A stretch of DNA of 29,909 nucleotides from Sphaeroforma arctica JP610 (Eukaryota; Opisthokonta; Ichthyosporea; Ichthyophonida): the NCBI RefSeq assembly GCF_001186125.1, contig NW_014040194.1:52540-82448 (forward strand), read 5' to 3'. The notes under the pieces are model-generated. The model had not been told where the DNA came from and ran no database searches. It saw only the letters and a list, made by a program, of their open reading frames with translations. Of this stretch, positions 12,801 through 18,949 are shown one piece after another. Position 1 is the stretch's first letter. Every line of letters begins with the position of its first letter. Position numbers and translations under genes: made by a program.

Positions 12801-13445
12801 ATCTATAGACCCTTCAACGCCTAATGAACCATCTCACGATGCACTTCCTCTTGCCACAATTATTTTCCGCTTTATAACTCATCTGTGCTTCTCTCGACGA
12901 TAAATCTACAGATCAATCTTTGGGGAGGATGCGTTGGCCAATTTGTCAATTGAAAAGACAAAAGACGGCCGAATCGTGGGCCATATTCGAATTCGTGCTA
13001 AGGCTCAGGTATGCAGTGGACAAATGCAAGTATTTCCTTGGTTGTGTGGACTATATAAAAAAGTCCGTCTATACGTGATCATCAAATGTATTTGAAATTT
13101 TACAGAAGCGCTCGTGTGTATTCTATATTGATTACCGCATACGCGTGAATTTCCGGTGTGCCGATTGTCATATCTATGGCTACTACTTTATCATTTCTGG
13201 CCGTGCTTGTCAACTAGGTCTGATCTTATGAATACTAGAAAATGATTAAGTATGCTTTCAGTTACTAGTTATTCATGTGTGTGGCCTTGGGTTTTTGTTT
13301 AAATGTGGTATCCTTCTTGGGTAACCATCTCCTATACGCCAATGCACATGAACAACTATACTTCTTTACTCACTTACAGGGAATCGCACTGAGTCTGGGA
13401 GACAAAATCACAATGAAGCAGAAGTCAGACAAGTCATCAGTCTGA
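202..13445 (+). CDS. COPB1: Coatomer subunit beta (beta-COP), complete gene with 14 exons
   Basis: Beta-COP is a subunit of the COPI coat, the cytosolic complex that coats vesicles moving from Golgi to ER and within the Golgi. The spliced product is 956 residues. Exons: 202-849, 2889-3080, 4738-4957, 5406-5551, 7177-7498, 7760-7979, 8819-9050, 9520-9628, 10169-10359, 10535-10642, 11845-12027, 12545-12681, 12912-13008, 13380-13445. Residues about 1-550 form the adaptin-like HEAT/ARM solenoid, with blocks such as [12 protein letters not shown]-, [27 protein letters not shown] and [14 protein letters not shown] charged linker follows, then the beta C-terminal region (about 690-800, [20 protein letters not shown]) and the appendage platform ([31 protein letters not shown]). 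The family blocks were recalled, not searched. The start has A at -3 and matches the family N-terminus. All introns are GT-AG and the frame stays open throughout. Only the exon 6/7 join is uncertain. Confidence 0.96.
850..2888 (+). other. Intron 1 of beta-COP (2,039 bp)
   Basis: GT-AG intron, phase 0, the longest in the gene. It is filled with TA, TG and TATG microsatellite patches (about 920-960, 1078-1160, 1230-1256, 2204-2290 and 2430-2520). I see no decayed copy of exon 1 or 2 here, unlike introns 2, 4 and 6, and no convincing gene on either strand. Confidence 0.85.
2889..3080 (+). CDS. COPB1: beta-COP exon 2 (residues 217-280)
   Basis: Follows the acceptor ttcatcccag and ends GCCGTCAAG before GTAACG. 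It encodes [20 protein letters not shown] and [19 protein letters not shown], matching the beta-COP block that reads [16 protein letters not shown] and YEAAGTLVTLSSAPTAIK in human. Exactly 64 codons. Its last 40 bp or so reappear as decayed copies in the following intron. Confidence 0.95.
3179..3480 (+). repeat. 88-bp tandem array derived from the exon 2/intron 2 junction
   Basis: About 3.5 units with successive starts near 3179, 3267, 3356 and 3444 (spacing 88-89 bp). Units 2 and 3 are nearly identical. Each unit aligns to the end of exon 2 plus the first part of intron 2: exon CTCTATCTACAGCCCC matches unit CCTGTCTACCACCCC, and GTCAAGGTAACGATCGCTGC matches GTCATGGTAGTGATCCGTGC. The donor GT is therefore copied in each unit. 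The last partial unit is more diverged and runs into unrelated sequence. Confidence 0.8.
3565..3640 (+). pseudogene. Decayed copy of beta-COP exon 2 tail
   Basis: Read in the exon frame, the stretch gives [15 protein letters not shown] before a degraded junction (AAGTTAATA). The true exon end is [17 protein letters not shown] before AAGGTAACG. The match runs about 60 bp and stops near the splice junction. It has no visible acceptor of its own and is most simply an old tandem duplicate, not an alternative exon. Confidence 0.65.
3725..3815 (+). pseudogene. More decayed copy of beta-COP exon 2 tail
   Basis: The segment containing CTTGCTTCTATTCTGTGT followed by ATCACCTCCTCTGCCATCGAG aligns with exon 2 GTGCTTCTGACTCTATCT and ACAGCCCCTACTGCCGTCAAG. 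Similarity is weaker than in the copy at 3565-3640, and the donor is lost. It supports a graded series of duplications in this intron. Confidence 0.5.
4183..4491 (+). repeat. 35-bp minisatellite in intron 2
   Basis: Nearly nine degenerate units of about 35 bp, with consensus CTTATGCTGGTAAATATT followed by TGAATACAATACCTGTA. Units differ by several bases each, and one is shortened by a few bases near 4290. There are no constant spacers, so this is an ordinary minisatellite. Confidence 0.85.
4738..4957 (+). CDS. COPB1: beta-COP exon 3 (residues 281-353 plus one base)
   Basis: Follows the acceptor gatgctcag and begins GCGGCTGTC, giving [20 protein letters not shown]. It ends TCCCGTTCAG before GTATAG in phase 1. 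It contains [20 protein letters not shown], one of the best conserved beta-COP helices. The open frame extends upstream of 4738, but that part has no family similarity. Confidence 0.95.
4958..5405 (+). other. Intron 3 of beta-COP (448 bp)
   Basis: GT-AG, phase 1. It holds three copies of a 28-bp unit (5034-5117). The stretch from 5220 to 5400 is open in one frame but has no family similarity and is treated as intronic. Acceptor TTGATTGTAG. Confidence 0.85.
5034..5117 (+). repeat. Three tandem 28-bp units in intron 3
   Basis: Units start at 5034, 5062 and 5090 with motif GTGACGTCGAGTCTTCTAG plus TTATAACTT. The first two are identical and the third has a few changes. The unit start GTGACGTCG can be set against the exon 3 end GTCACATCC (the VTS codons) with the following intron bases, but the similarity is short and may be chance. 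Confidence 0.85.
5406..5551 (+). CDS. COPB1: beta-COP exon 4 (residues 354-402)
   Basis: Begins TG GAG GAA, completing a valine codon across intron 3, and encodes [15 protein letters not shown] then [17 protein letters not shown]. It ends GTGCCG before GTAAGC in phase 0. It matches the human block EELVIVLKKEVIKT. The last 75 bp or so plus the start of the intron are duplicated several times downstream. Confidence 0.95.
5501..6185 (+). repeat. Tandem ~210-bp units: exon 4 tail plus intron 4 start, four copies
   Basis: The exon 4 string TGCACAAGTGCGCC recurs at 5502 (the real exon), 5711, 5925 and, degenerate, 6139, spacings of 209, 214 and 214 bp. Copies 1 and 2 include the donor GTAAGC and about 135 bp of intron. 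I count six substitutions between them, all transitions, plus length differences of 4 and 1 bp. Copy 3 is truncated soon after the exon-like part. Copy 4 is old but still aligns, including upstream exon sequence (CAACAGACCTATCAAAACAA against CTACAGACGCCAGCTCATCA). Confidence 0.9.
5552..7176 (+). other. Intron 4 of beta-COP (1,625 bp)
   Basis: GT-AG, phase 0. The left part is the exon-tail tandem series (to about 6185). After about 280 bp without clear structure, a large direct duplication with microsatellites fills 6468-7034. The last 140 bp carry a pyrimidine-rich tract and the acceptor GCGCATACAG. Confidence 0.9.
6468..7034 (+). repeat. Direct duplication of 266-301 bp in intron 4
   Basis: Copy 1 is 6468-6733 and copy 2 is 6734-7034. 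Both start GTACATGTATAGTTGTATG, continue through TATG/TG microsatellites and a TTATTATTA tract, and end with a unique about 80-bp block (AGATTTCATAGACTGTGATT to CTATTTCATCT). The unique block is nearly identical in the two copies, while the microsatellite parts differ in length. The block follows CTTGTCG[T/C]AG, which resembles a splice acceptor. Confidence 0.9.
7177..7498 (+). CDS. COPB1: beta-COP exon 5 (residues 403-509 plus one base)
   Basis: Starts ATTCTCATGGACTTC after the acceptor catacag and encodes [20 protein letters not shown], then the [17 protein letters not shown] and LPIVESELK blocks typical of beta-COP, ending in an acidic stretch ([11 protein letters not shown]). Donor GTGAGT, phase 1. 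Upstream open frame from 7039 has no family similarity. Confidence 0.95.
7591..7672 (+). repeat. TA/TG/CATA microsatellites in intron 5
   Basis: Mixed TATA, GTGCGTGTG and (CATA)n runs inside the 261-bp intron 5 (7499-7759). The rest of the intron shows nothing else. Confidence 0.8.
7760..7979 (+). CDS. COPB1: beta-COP exon 6 (residues 510-582)
   Basis: Begins after ccatccttcag and encodes the serine/threonine-rich linker, [10 protein letters not shown] and [21 protein letters not shown], matching human GTYATQSALS and LDGDFFVAASLATTLTKIALR. Donor GTACGG, phase 2. An alternative donor five bases downstream (GTATTA at 7985), paired with an acceptor at 8829, would also keep the frame and give LRRYDDNQDR. 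This join is the only ambiguous one in the gene. Confidence 0.88.
8065..8150 (+). pseudogene. Decayed copy of beta-COP exon 6 tail plus donor
   Basis: TTGGCACCAATATTGCAGG followed by GGCATTGGCCAAGCTCGCAC and TGCGAAGGTAGTG aligns with exon 6 TGGGCACCACTCTGGCCGG, GGCTTTGACCAAGCTCGCGC and TGCGAAGGTACGG. Similarity continues into the intron (ATATGTGCACATA in both). Offset from the original is 166 bp. The donor GT is preserved but no open reading of the exon frame remains. Confidence 0.8.
8210..8295 (+). pseudogene. Second decayed copy of beta-COP exon 6 tail
   Basis: Contains GTAGCCTCGCGCTGTCTGGC, then GCCACCCTTGCCGGGGTGTT and GACCAAGCTCGA. This aligns with exon 6 GTAGCCTTATGCTCACTGG and CACTCTGGCCGGGGCTTTGACC. 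Offset from the copy at 8065 is 148 bp. The match ends near the former splice junction. Confidence 0.75.
8819..9050 (+). CDS. COPB1: beta-COP exon 7 (residues 583-660)
   Basis: Begins G TCC ACC after cgctacag and encodes [20 protein letters not shown] and [17 protein letters not shown], matching human AMLLMATILHLGKS and LCLKVLSECS. It ends CTATCGAAG before GTGTGT, phase 0. An alternative acceptor at 8829 is discussed under exon 6. Confidence 0.9.
9051..9519 (+). other. Intron 7 of beta-COP (469 bp)
   Basis: GT-AG, phase 0, acceptor CCACTCTCAG. I see no repeats or exon copies in it. The long open stretches here have no recognisable similarity. Confidence 0.85.
9520..9628 (+). CDS. COPB1: beta-COP exon 8 (residues 661-696 plus one base)
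   Basis: Encodes the charged linker [20 protein letters not shown] followed by [16 protein letters not shown], comparable to the human KVNDPISFMQL type linker region (VQPDDPISFMQL). It ends GACATAG before GTATGT, phase 1. Support comes from exact frame continuity with both neighbours and the F-x-QL motif; the linker is poorly conserved. Confidence 0.88.
9629..10168 (+). other. Intron 8 of beta-COP (540 bp)
   Basis: GT-AG, phase 1, acceptor CCCTTCTCGCAG. A short TA/TATG run lies at about 10036-10078. Nothing else is recognisable. Confidence 0.85.
10169..10359 (+). CDS. COPB1: beta-COP exon 9 (residues 697-760)
   Basis: Encodes [20 protein letters not shown] then [19 protein letters not shown], nearly the same as human [19 protein letters not shown] and QYDIVLDVLVVNQTSDTLQ. 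This is the start of the beta C-terminal appendage region. Donor GTGTGT, phase 0. Confidence 0.96.
10535..10642 (+). CDS. COPB1: beta-COP exon 10 (residues 761-796)
   Basis: Encodes [17 protein letters not shown] and [14 protein letters not shown], matching human LELATLGDLKLVEKP and LAPHDFANIKANVK. Both borders are in phase 0. Acceptor GATTGTTCCAG, donor GTCGGT. Confidence 0.95.
10655..10875 (+). repeat. Imperfect repeats of an ACGCAAG-GGTGTTGTATGTATA unit
   Basis: Four imperfect copies of ACGCAAGTGGTGTTGTATGT or its 3' part, at about 10661, 10735, 10801 and 10830, with uneven spacing. They begin just after the exon 10 donor. The intron's first bases (GTCGGTGTGCGTTTC) resemble parts of the unit. 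Confidence 0.65.
11335..11488 (+). repeat. Three tandem 52-bp units in intron 10
   Basis: The string ACTCTTTGAATGTAAATAG recurs from 11352, 11404 and (changed to ACTCTTAGAATG) 11456, each followed by ATTATAATCGTAT-like sequence. Period 52 bp. Units differ at several positions. Confidence 0.85.
11845..12027 (+). CDS. COPB1: beta-COP exon 11 (residues 797-857)
   Basis: Encodes [20 protein letters not shown], then [15 protein letters not shown] and [13 protein letters not shown]. The last motif is identical to that in human beta-COP and lies at the border of the appendage platform. Borders phase 0; donor GTGCGT. Confidence 0.96.
12028..12544 (+). other. Intron 11 of beta-COP (517 bp)
   Basis: GT-AG, phase 0, acceptor ATCCGCTAG. 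A TA/TG microsatellite lies at about 12280-12345. The long open frame covering 12262-12723 crosses into exon 12 in the wrong frame and is not a gene. Confidence 0.85.
12545..12681 (+). CDS. COPB1: beta-COP exon 12 (residues 858-902)
   Basis: Encodes [20 protein letters not shown], then [10 protein letters not shown] and [10 protein letters not shown], matching human VTVNTNMVDLNDYLQHI, TNMKCLTPEK and CGFMAANLYA. It ends in phase 2 (AG) before GTATAT. Confidence 0.95.
12912..13008 (+). CDS. COPB1: beta-COP exon 13 (residues 903-935)
   Basis: Completes an arginine codon and encodes [20 protein letters not shown] then [12 protein letters not shown], matching human [15 protein letters not shown] and [10 protein letters not shown]. 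Acceptor AAATCTACAG, donor GTATGC, phase 0 at the 3' side. Confidence 0.96.
13009..13379 (+). other. Intron 13 of beta-COP (371 bp)
   Basis: GT-AG, phase 0, acceptor CTCACTTACAG. No repeat or coding signal seen. Intron 12 (12682-12911, 230 bp) is likewise featureless. Confidence 0.85.
13380..13445 (+). CDS. COPB1: beta-COP exon 14 (residues 936-956 and stop)
   Basis: Encodes [21 protein letters not shown] and TGA, matching the human C-terminus [16 protein letters not shown] in position and length. This confirms that the gene ends at 13445. Confidence 0.95.
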   Translation, partial: GIALSLGDKITMKQKSDKSSV

Positions 13446-14812
13446 GCCAACATTGTGTATTTCCTCTCCATAGCCCCACCGATACCATACATCAAGCCTC
13501 CAGCGACTTTGGCTTGTTCCGGGACAACCCAATTTCTAAAGATAAACAAATGTTTCTGTTCTTCACGTGATTCATATGATACGAGCGTTCAATCTGTTTG
13601 TCTCAAGTGTGTTCTTTTTATCGTGTAAGACTTGGTTAACTGTTGCAGAAAGTTGATCTAGTATAGTTATTTGTACGAACAACAATAGTTGACTAATCCA
13701 CCTCTCTCAATACTGAGCCTCGTGCTATTCTTCGCAACGCAGATAAACTCCTATTATAGAGTTGCTGTGTTCGGACCACGATCGTCGCAATTATCGCAAT
13801 GCGTTCAGCTTTTATGATTATTACGATTACAAGTAAAGCATTGTCTACCCGTCCGCTATGCTATTGAGACTTGTCTCACTCGCTTTAGCTTGAGAGTAAA
13901 TCAATACGACTCCACGAATCTACAACGTCAGCACCAACAGCAGTCTCGAGGGGGGGGGCTTGTACTCCAACTTAATGATACAATGGTGTACCACTTCTGT
14001 TGGGAGTATGGCTTGTAAGTCTAAACATATCGCTTGTGTATGGAAAACTGTCGAAATACGGCGATGACATAGTTCTAAATCAGTCGATTCATTGCCGACG
14101 AATTTAAAAATTAAAATCAGCGTATAGAACTTCGGCACAAAAATCCATAAAACTCGGGATAATCTGTGAGCTCCTCTTACCGGTGCTTGTATCATACGTT
14201 GAATTTTACTGGCGAAACCTACAACTGAATTCTTCTGTCGATATTATTGTCCTCTACTATCGTGGGTTGTAGTACGGCAATATAGATGAACTAATCGGAT
14301 ACAAAGGCATGTGCACCAAAAACGGCATGTACATCAATATTTATACGCCACTGCATTTTATTGTGATATTTCCTTAACATAAATTATCCCTGATTGGAAT
14401 GTGCGACATCCAAACTTTTTTTTTCTATCTGACCACACGAGGCCGCTATTGTCGAGCTTTGGCGAATGCTCCGTCATTACCCACAGTGTTAGTGGTGCGA
14501 ATCCACAGTATACTCTCTCCTATGAAAACGACTCAACACGTGAAAGTCTAAAGGTATCACATTCGATATATGAAACCCGGCTCATGTAAACTATTAATCA
14601 CTCAACAAGAGATCCGCAGCGGTTAGCGGTTTCAGCGCTTGACATAAACCGCTAACCGAACAATTTGAGTTGAAATATGCATTATGGTTCCTCCTGCTTT
14701 ATACGCTATGAATCGACATTCGATAGAGACAAAACCCTTATGACGTACTTTTTAAAACTAGATTCAACATTTATCTTTGTCGATTTGGTCCCCTTCACAT
14801 CATAGTAACTCG
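13446..14812. other. Intergenic region downstream of beta-COP
   Basis: The first 200 bp presumably hold the 3' UTR. There is no canonical AATAAA just after the stop, only GATAAAC at about 13540 and GT-rich sequence at about 13590-13620. A G run lies near 13950 and a perfect hairpin at 14620-14658. An open stretch on the minus strand (13920-14195) has no recognisable similarity. I see no other gene. Confidence 0.7.
14620..14658. repeat. Perfect 13-bp inverted repeat (hairpin)
   Basis: Arms CGGTTAGCGGTTT (14620-14632) and AAACCGCTAACCG (14646-14658) are perfect reverse complements separated by a 13-nt loop. It lies in otherwise AT-rich intergenic DNA, 1.2 kb past the beta-COP stop and about 150 bp before the first retroelement relic. 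Function unknown. Confidence 0.85.
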
Positions 14813-14884
14813 CATGAAGGGGATTCTAATATCATTGTGGCTAATCGATTATTCGGTCAAATACGCGAGATTGTGTTGTGTGTT

Positions 14885-15368
14885 TTTGTTAGCCTCGTTT
14901 GATAATTCTGAGGAGTTTATGTTAAATGTGTTTTCGTGTAAACGAGACAGCCTGTCCACCGTATCATTATCTTTACCTGGCACATGCATGATGGTAAAGT
15001 GGTGGTGGAAGATCATTGCTATTTATTTCAATAGCATGAGGTGTAGGGTCTGTTGCTGGTTCATCTGTGTTGAAGCTTTGTATTCCGTTCATAACCGTGT
15101 GTCACTACCCTTTATGTATTCTAAAAAGGGGCTCGCCTCGCTTGATACTTCTGAGGAGTTTGTGTTGAATGTGTCTTCGTGTAAACGAGACAGCCTGTCC
15201 ACCATATCATTATCTTTACCTGGCACACGTATGATGGTGAAGTGGTGGTGGTATCATTGCTATATATTTCAATAGCATGAGGTGTAGGGTCTGTTGCTGG
15301 CTCATCTGTGTTAAAGCTTTGTAATCCGTTCATAACATTGTGTCACTACCCTCTATGTATTCTAAAAG
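14885..15368 (-). repeat. Tandem repeat of about 243 bp within relic 1
   Basis: Two copies, about 14885-15127 and 15128-15368, share blocks such as GAGACAGCCTGTCCACC and CAATAGCATGAGGTGTAGGG in the same order. They cover the RNase H end of the relic. Each copy also resembles the corresponding part of relic 5 (about 29120-29330), where it occurs once, so the duplication happened in this copy. Confidence 0.9.
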
Positions 15369-17201
15369 TGTTTCAGATTGTAAACCAGTGCGAGTAGTTA
15401 TTTCGTGTTTGTACCAAAACACTGTTGTGTAGAGTTTAGTCCTTTTGAGAAATATAGTATGTTTCTTCGGACCCCATCAATGACTTCGATACAAACATCT
15501 TTTGTGTCATAGTCACTAGCGTCATTCATGATTTGAAACGGGGCTCCGGCTATCGGATACGCTAGTGCGGCAGAGCACTCTGTGGCATTCTTTAGCTCTT
15601 CCCACTTCCTCTTCAGTTCCGCGGTTCATACTAGACATGTTCTAGTTGATCTTTCCCTTCATAAGATGTCAGAAATGCTCCGTATTGTTGGCAAACTGTG
15701 GAATATAGTCTTGCATATAGTTGGCAAGTCTCACGGCTCTGTGCAGTTGACCAGTCCATCATTCGTTTCTGTTACTCAGTAACAGTCCTTGAGTTGTAAC
15801 TTGCACCCCAGTAAGTTAACGGTCTTGGCTGCGAAAGCGCACTTCAAGTGGTTCAAACGGAAGTTCGCCTGGTTCAGTCTTTTGATCAAAGTGGATGACT
15901 ATGTCATCCACTTACGCTTGTGTCTCTTTTATGCCTATGAGCAAATATGTTTTGATTCGTTAGAATTGTGCTGTTAGTGAATATAAACCAAACGGTGTTG
16001 GTTTAAACTAGTAATGAGCCCCTCTCCACGAGAATGTGAAGAGATAACAAATAAGCAGTGATTAAAGCCCCGTTAAATCTAGTTTGGAAACGAATTAGGC
16101 TCCTTCTAGGTTGCGGAGTACCTCTTTTACTTTTGCTAATACAAACTTATCTTGTTCATATTGATAGTTGATCTCTCGTGACTCCAGACATATCAGTCCA
16201 GAAACAAGCCTATTTTGGTCCTGTTCAGTCTGTAGAGATTAGTGGCAAGTTCCCTTGTGTTGGTGTTGCTCGGTTATATATGTGTCCATCTTTAACTCGC
16301 TTTTGTACGTTTTCGTCTTTTGGTGTTTGTATTTGTGTGGCATAAAGTTTACTCTTGCATCGCTTATCTGTTTAATGTTGATTTCGTTGCTCGGTATTCC
16401 CACCGTAATCCTTGGCAATGTACATCTGAAGGGTTAATGTATTTGTTATAATAGGTCTGCGAGACACTCTTTGAACCCTTTCTGTACCCTTTCTGTTTGT
16501 CTTCTGGATCTTTCTCATGTGGTCTCAGTAGTGATTTCCATTTGGCGTCATTGGCATTAGCAGATTTATTTCCCTTGTTCTATGTGTATCTAAGTGTGCA
16601 TACTTGTCAGGGAGATCGAGTACCTCAAAACAGTGAGCAGCTTTTTCTTTATCATAAATTATTTCGCATACTTTTGTTGTGCCTGTGCGTTGTACTCAGA
16701 TATATGTTCGTGCAATATAATCCGATCTCGCTGTGGCTGATAGGAATATTTCAATTCCTACATATATGAGCGTTGTGCTCCTGGATCTACCAAGGTATTG
16801 TAAGGATTGCCATTGATTTATATGCCTATATGGAATCGTTGGTCTCGTGGTTAAGAAGCAGTGAAGTCGGTGTGTAGGTCAACGTCATTTACATTTACTA
16901 ACAACGTTTCATCATCTGTGTCTGCATTCACTATGTCCACCATATTATCATAATAACTTCCGCCCACCACTGCTTTGAAAAATTTATCATCCGTCTCTCC
17001 AAACTTAATACCATGGGTGATGACTATTTGTCCCACATTGGTATTCTCTTGATTGTTCTGTGCCGCACGTTTACGTTCCAAAGCTTTCATTCGATTGCTT
17101 TCTCCTTTCCGAGGGCTCACTTTCAGTTAGCTTCTAACGCTTGTCAAGTTCGTTCCTGTTGATATGCAATATACAAATGCTCAGCTTGCATCTGCACGTT
17201 C

Positions 17202-17441
17202 AAACTTATATCATGTAGGTCATCGAATCAGACTGAATTTCGACGCAGAGTTGAGTCAATATTAGCAATTGTAATCCTCTACACGAGTGCACTCTTTTAA
17301 CAAATCTGGGCTGGCATCAATAAACTTACATCATGTAGGTCATCGAATCAGACTGGATTTCGACGCAGAGTTGAGTCAATATTAGCAATTGTAATCATCT
17401 ACACGAGTGCACTCTTTTAACAAATCTGGGCTGGCATCAAT
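17202..17441 (-). repeat. Tandem 120-bp repeat in the gag part of relic 1
   Basis: Two units, 17202-17321 and 17322-17441, period exactly 120 bp (TCATGTAGGT at 17211 and 17331). They differ at only a few positions, so the duplication is much younger than the element's general decay. Confidence 0.92.
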
Positions 17442-18345
17442 TTGACCTCATTAACGTCAATTTGCTTCAACAGCTTTTGTATTAGAGATAAGTGCTGTTC
17501 TAGTGACATGCTCTTTTCTAAGAACAAGTCTTCGGTCAGTGTTGCAAACGCAATAGCATCCTAACAAGATTCACCCATATTGAAGATCCTGCCTTTTGGT
17601 AACTTCGGAAGCTTGTACAACTTCAGTAGCTTGTACATCACATGCATATCGGTCTAGTCACCCGTGCGCAATCTGATTAACCCCAACTCGCTAACAAACC
17701 CGCTAATTGCGATGCATTCATCGTGGTCTTCTTTATCACAGTCAATGGCCATTCATCCACTACTGGCATAGAGTAATCTTAGTGCCTGAGTATGAAATGT
17801 ACTTTTGAGTTTGTGGAAGCCTCTGATCTCAAAGTTTCTTCAGCCTTCAAAGCATATAGCTTGTCCAGCCAATTAGTCATCACCCGAGTCAACGGCATTA
17901 TCCAAAACGACATGGATTCTGTGCATCTCTCTGTTCCGTGCTGCACGCCCCGGTGTGATATCACTATCAAGCTGAATTGCTCTTCTATATGTCCATTGTT
18001 CTTTGGCTCGCTTCTGATAAACACAAGAATGCTTGTGTGTGTGTGCTGTCTAAGTATAGTGATATGATGGAGACTACTAGTAAATTCATCTCCGCGAACA
18101 GTTTTGGCGAGGGAAGTGATAAATGTGTATTAGTCTTGCGCGGATTTTATACCTCTTTAAACGTCAAGTGTCATTCATGAGCGAGCGACATCGTACTTGC
18201 GTGGTACCGCCTACTAGCAGATGACATTAGCAAAATAATCTGATATGATCCAAATTTAAATATCGCTGTGCAGCATCTAGGGACCAGATTATCAAGAAGC
18301 CAATACAAACCCGAAAACCACAGAATCGTCAAATTCACGAGTTTT

Positions 18346-18949
18346 GGGTCCGATTTTCCACGATATAGCCTGAGAATCGATCACACGACGACAAATCGAA
18401 ATGCAAAAGGAATAATGAATATTAAATACGTCGGCAAATAAAAGAGTACTCGCCACATACTGATAACTACAAAACAAGGGAACAATTAGTATCCAACATT
18501 ACACACGCTCAATAAAACAAACGGATGAATGAGAGCAGCATCCATAAACAAGAGATTGAATATCAAATTTTAGCATGAAAATCAGAAAGCGCTAAAACAG
18601 GTATTGATGCACATGAATAATAGCAATGGGTACAAAGAATACACACAAACACTAACATCAACACAGTTTGGTGCAGGACTGAAAAATACACACAGGTGAT
18701 GTCAATAAGACCGAACATCACAGGCGAAGACAATACTATCACGTCAGCACACGTGTCAAATCAAGGCTAAGACCTCACATGAGAAAAAAGTCTAGCTAAG
18801 ACCACATATGGCAAAATAATACTATTATCACATATGACAAATAATACTATTATCACACATGACGAAATATGTCGTGCTAACTTCATACGTGACGAAATAA
18901 GTTTGACCAATAAACAACAGAAACTCATTTCCAATCACAAAAGGAATAC
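18346..18949. other. Unassigned DNA between relics 1 and 2
   Basis: AT-rich sequence with no recognisable coding content. Two 25-bp tandem units (ATAATACTATTATCACATAT, from 18816 and 18841) and scattered ACATATGAC/ACACATGACG motifs lie at about 18800-18900. It may be the remnant of LTR and leader sequence of relics 1 and 2, but only the LTR end at 18272-18342 can be matched. Confidence 0.5.

Larger units (their letters stand above)
14813..18345 (-). mobile_element. Relic 1: Ty3/gypsy-like LTR retrotransposon fossil
   Basis: Minus-strand fossil with parts in family order. At 18272-18342 lies an LTR end that is the reverse complement of the LTR ends at about 22960 and 26750-26800. Then come a gag-like region (about 17150-18060), a basic stretch (MSPRKGESNRMKALERKR, about 17070-17120), a retropepsin-like region (about 16690-16860), reverse transcriptase (about 15780-16450) and RNase H (about 14860-15780). 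The integrase part is absent. Similarity to relics 4 and 5 fixes the family. The element is broken with many breaks and looks old. Two internal tandem repeats are listed separately. The left limit is approximate. Confidence 0.85.

Noticed and set aside
13920-14195. 91-codon minus-strand open stretch downstream of beta-COP
   Set aside because: No recognisable motif or similarity, and its length is within chance expectation for this region.
14480-14520. tRNA-like B box (GGTGCGAATCC)
   Set aside because: No A box, acceptor stem or cloverleaf can be built around it.
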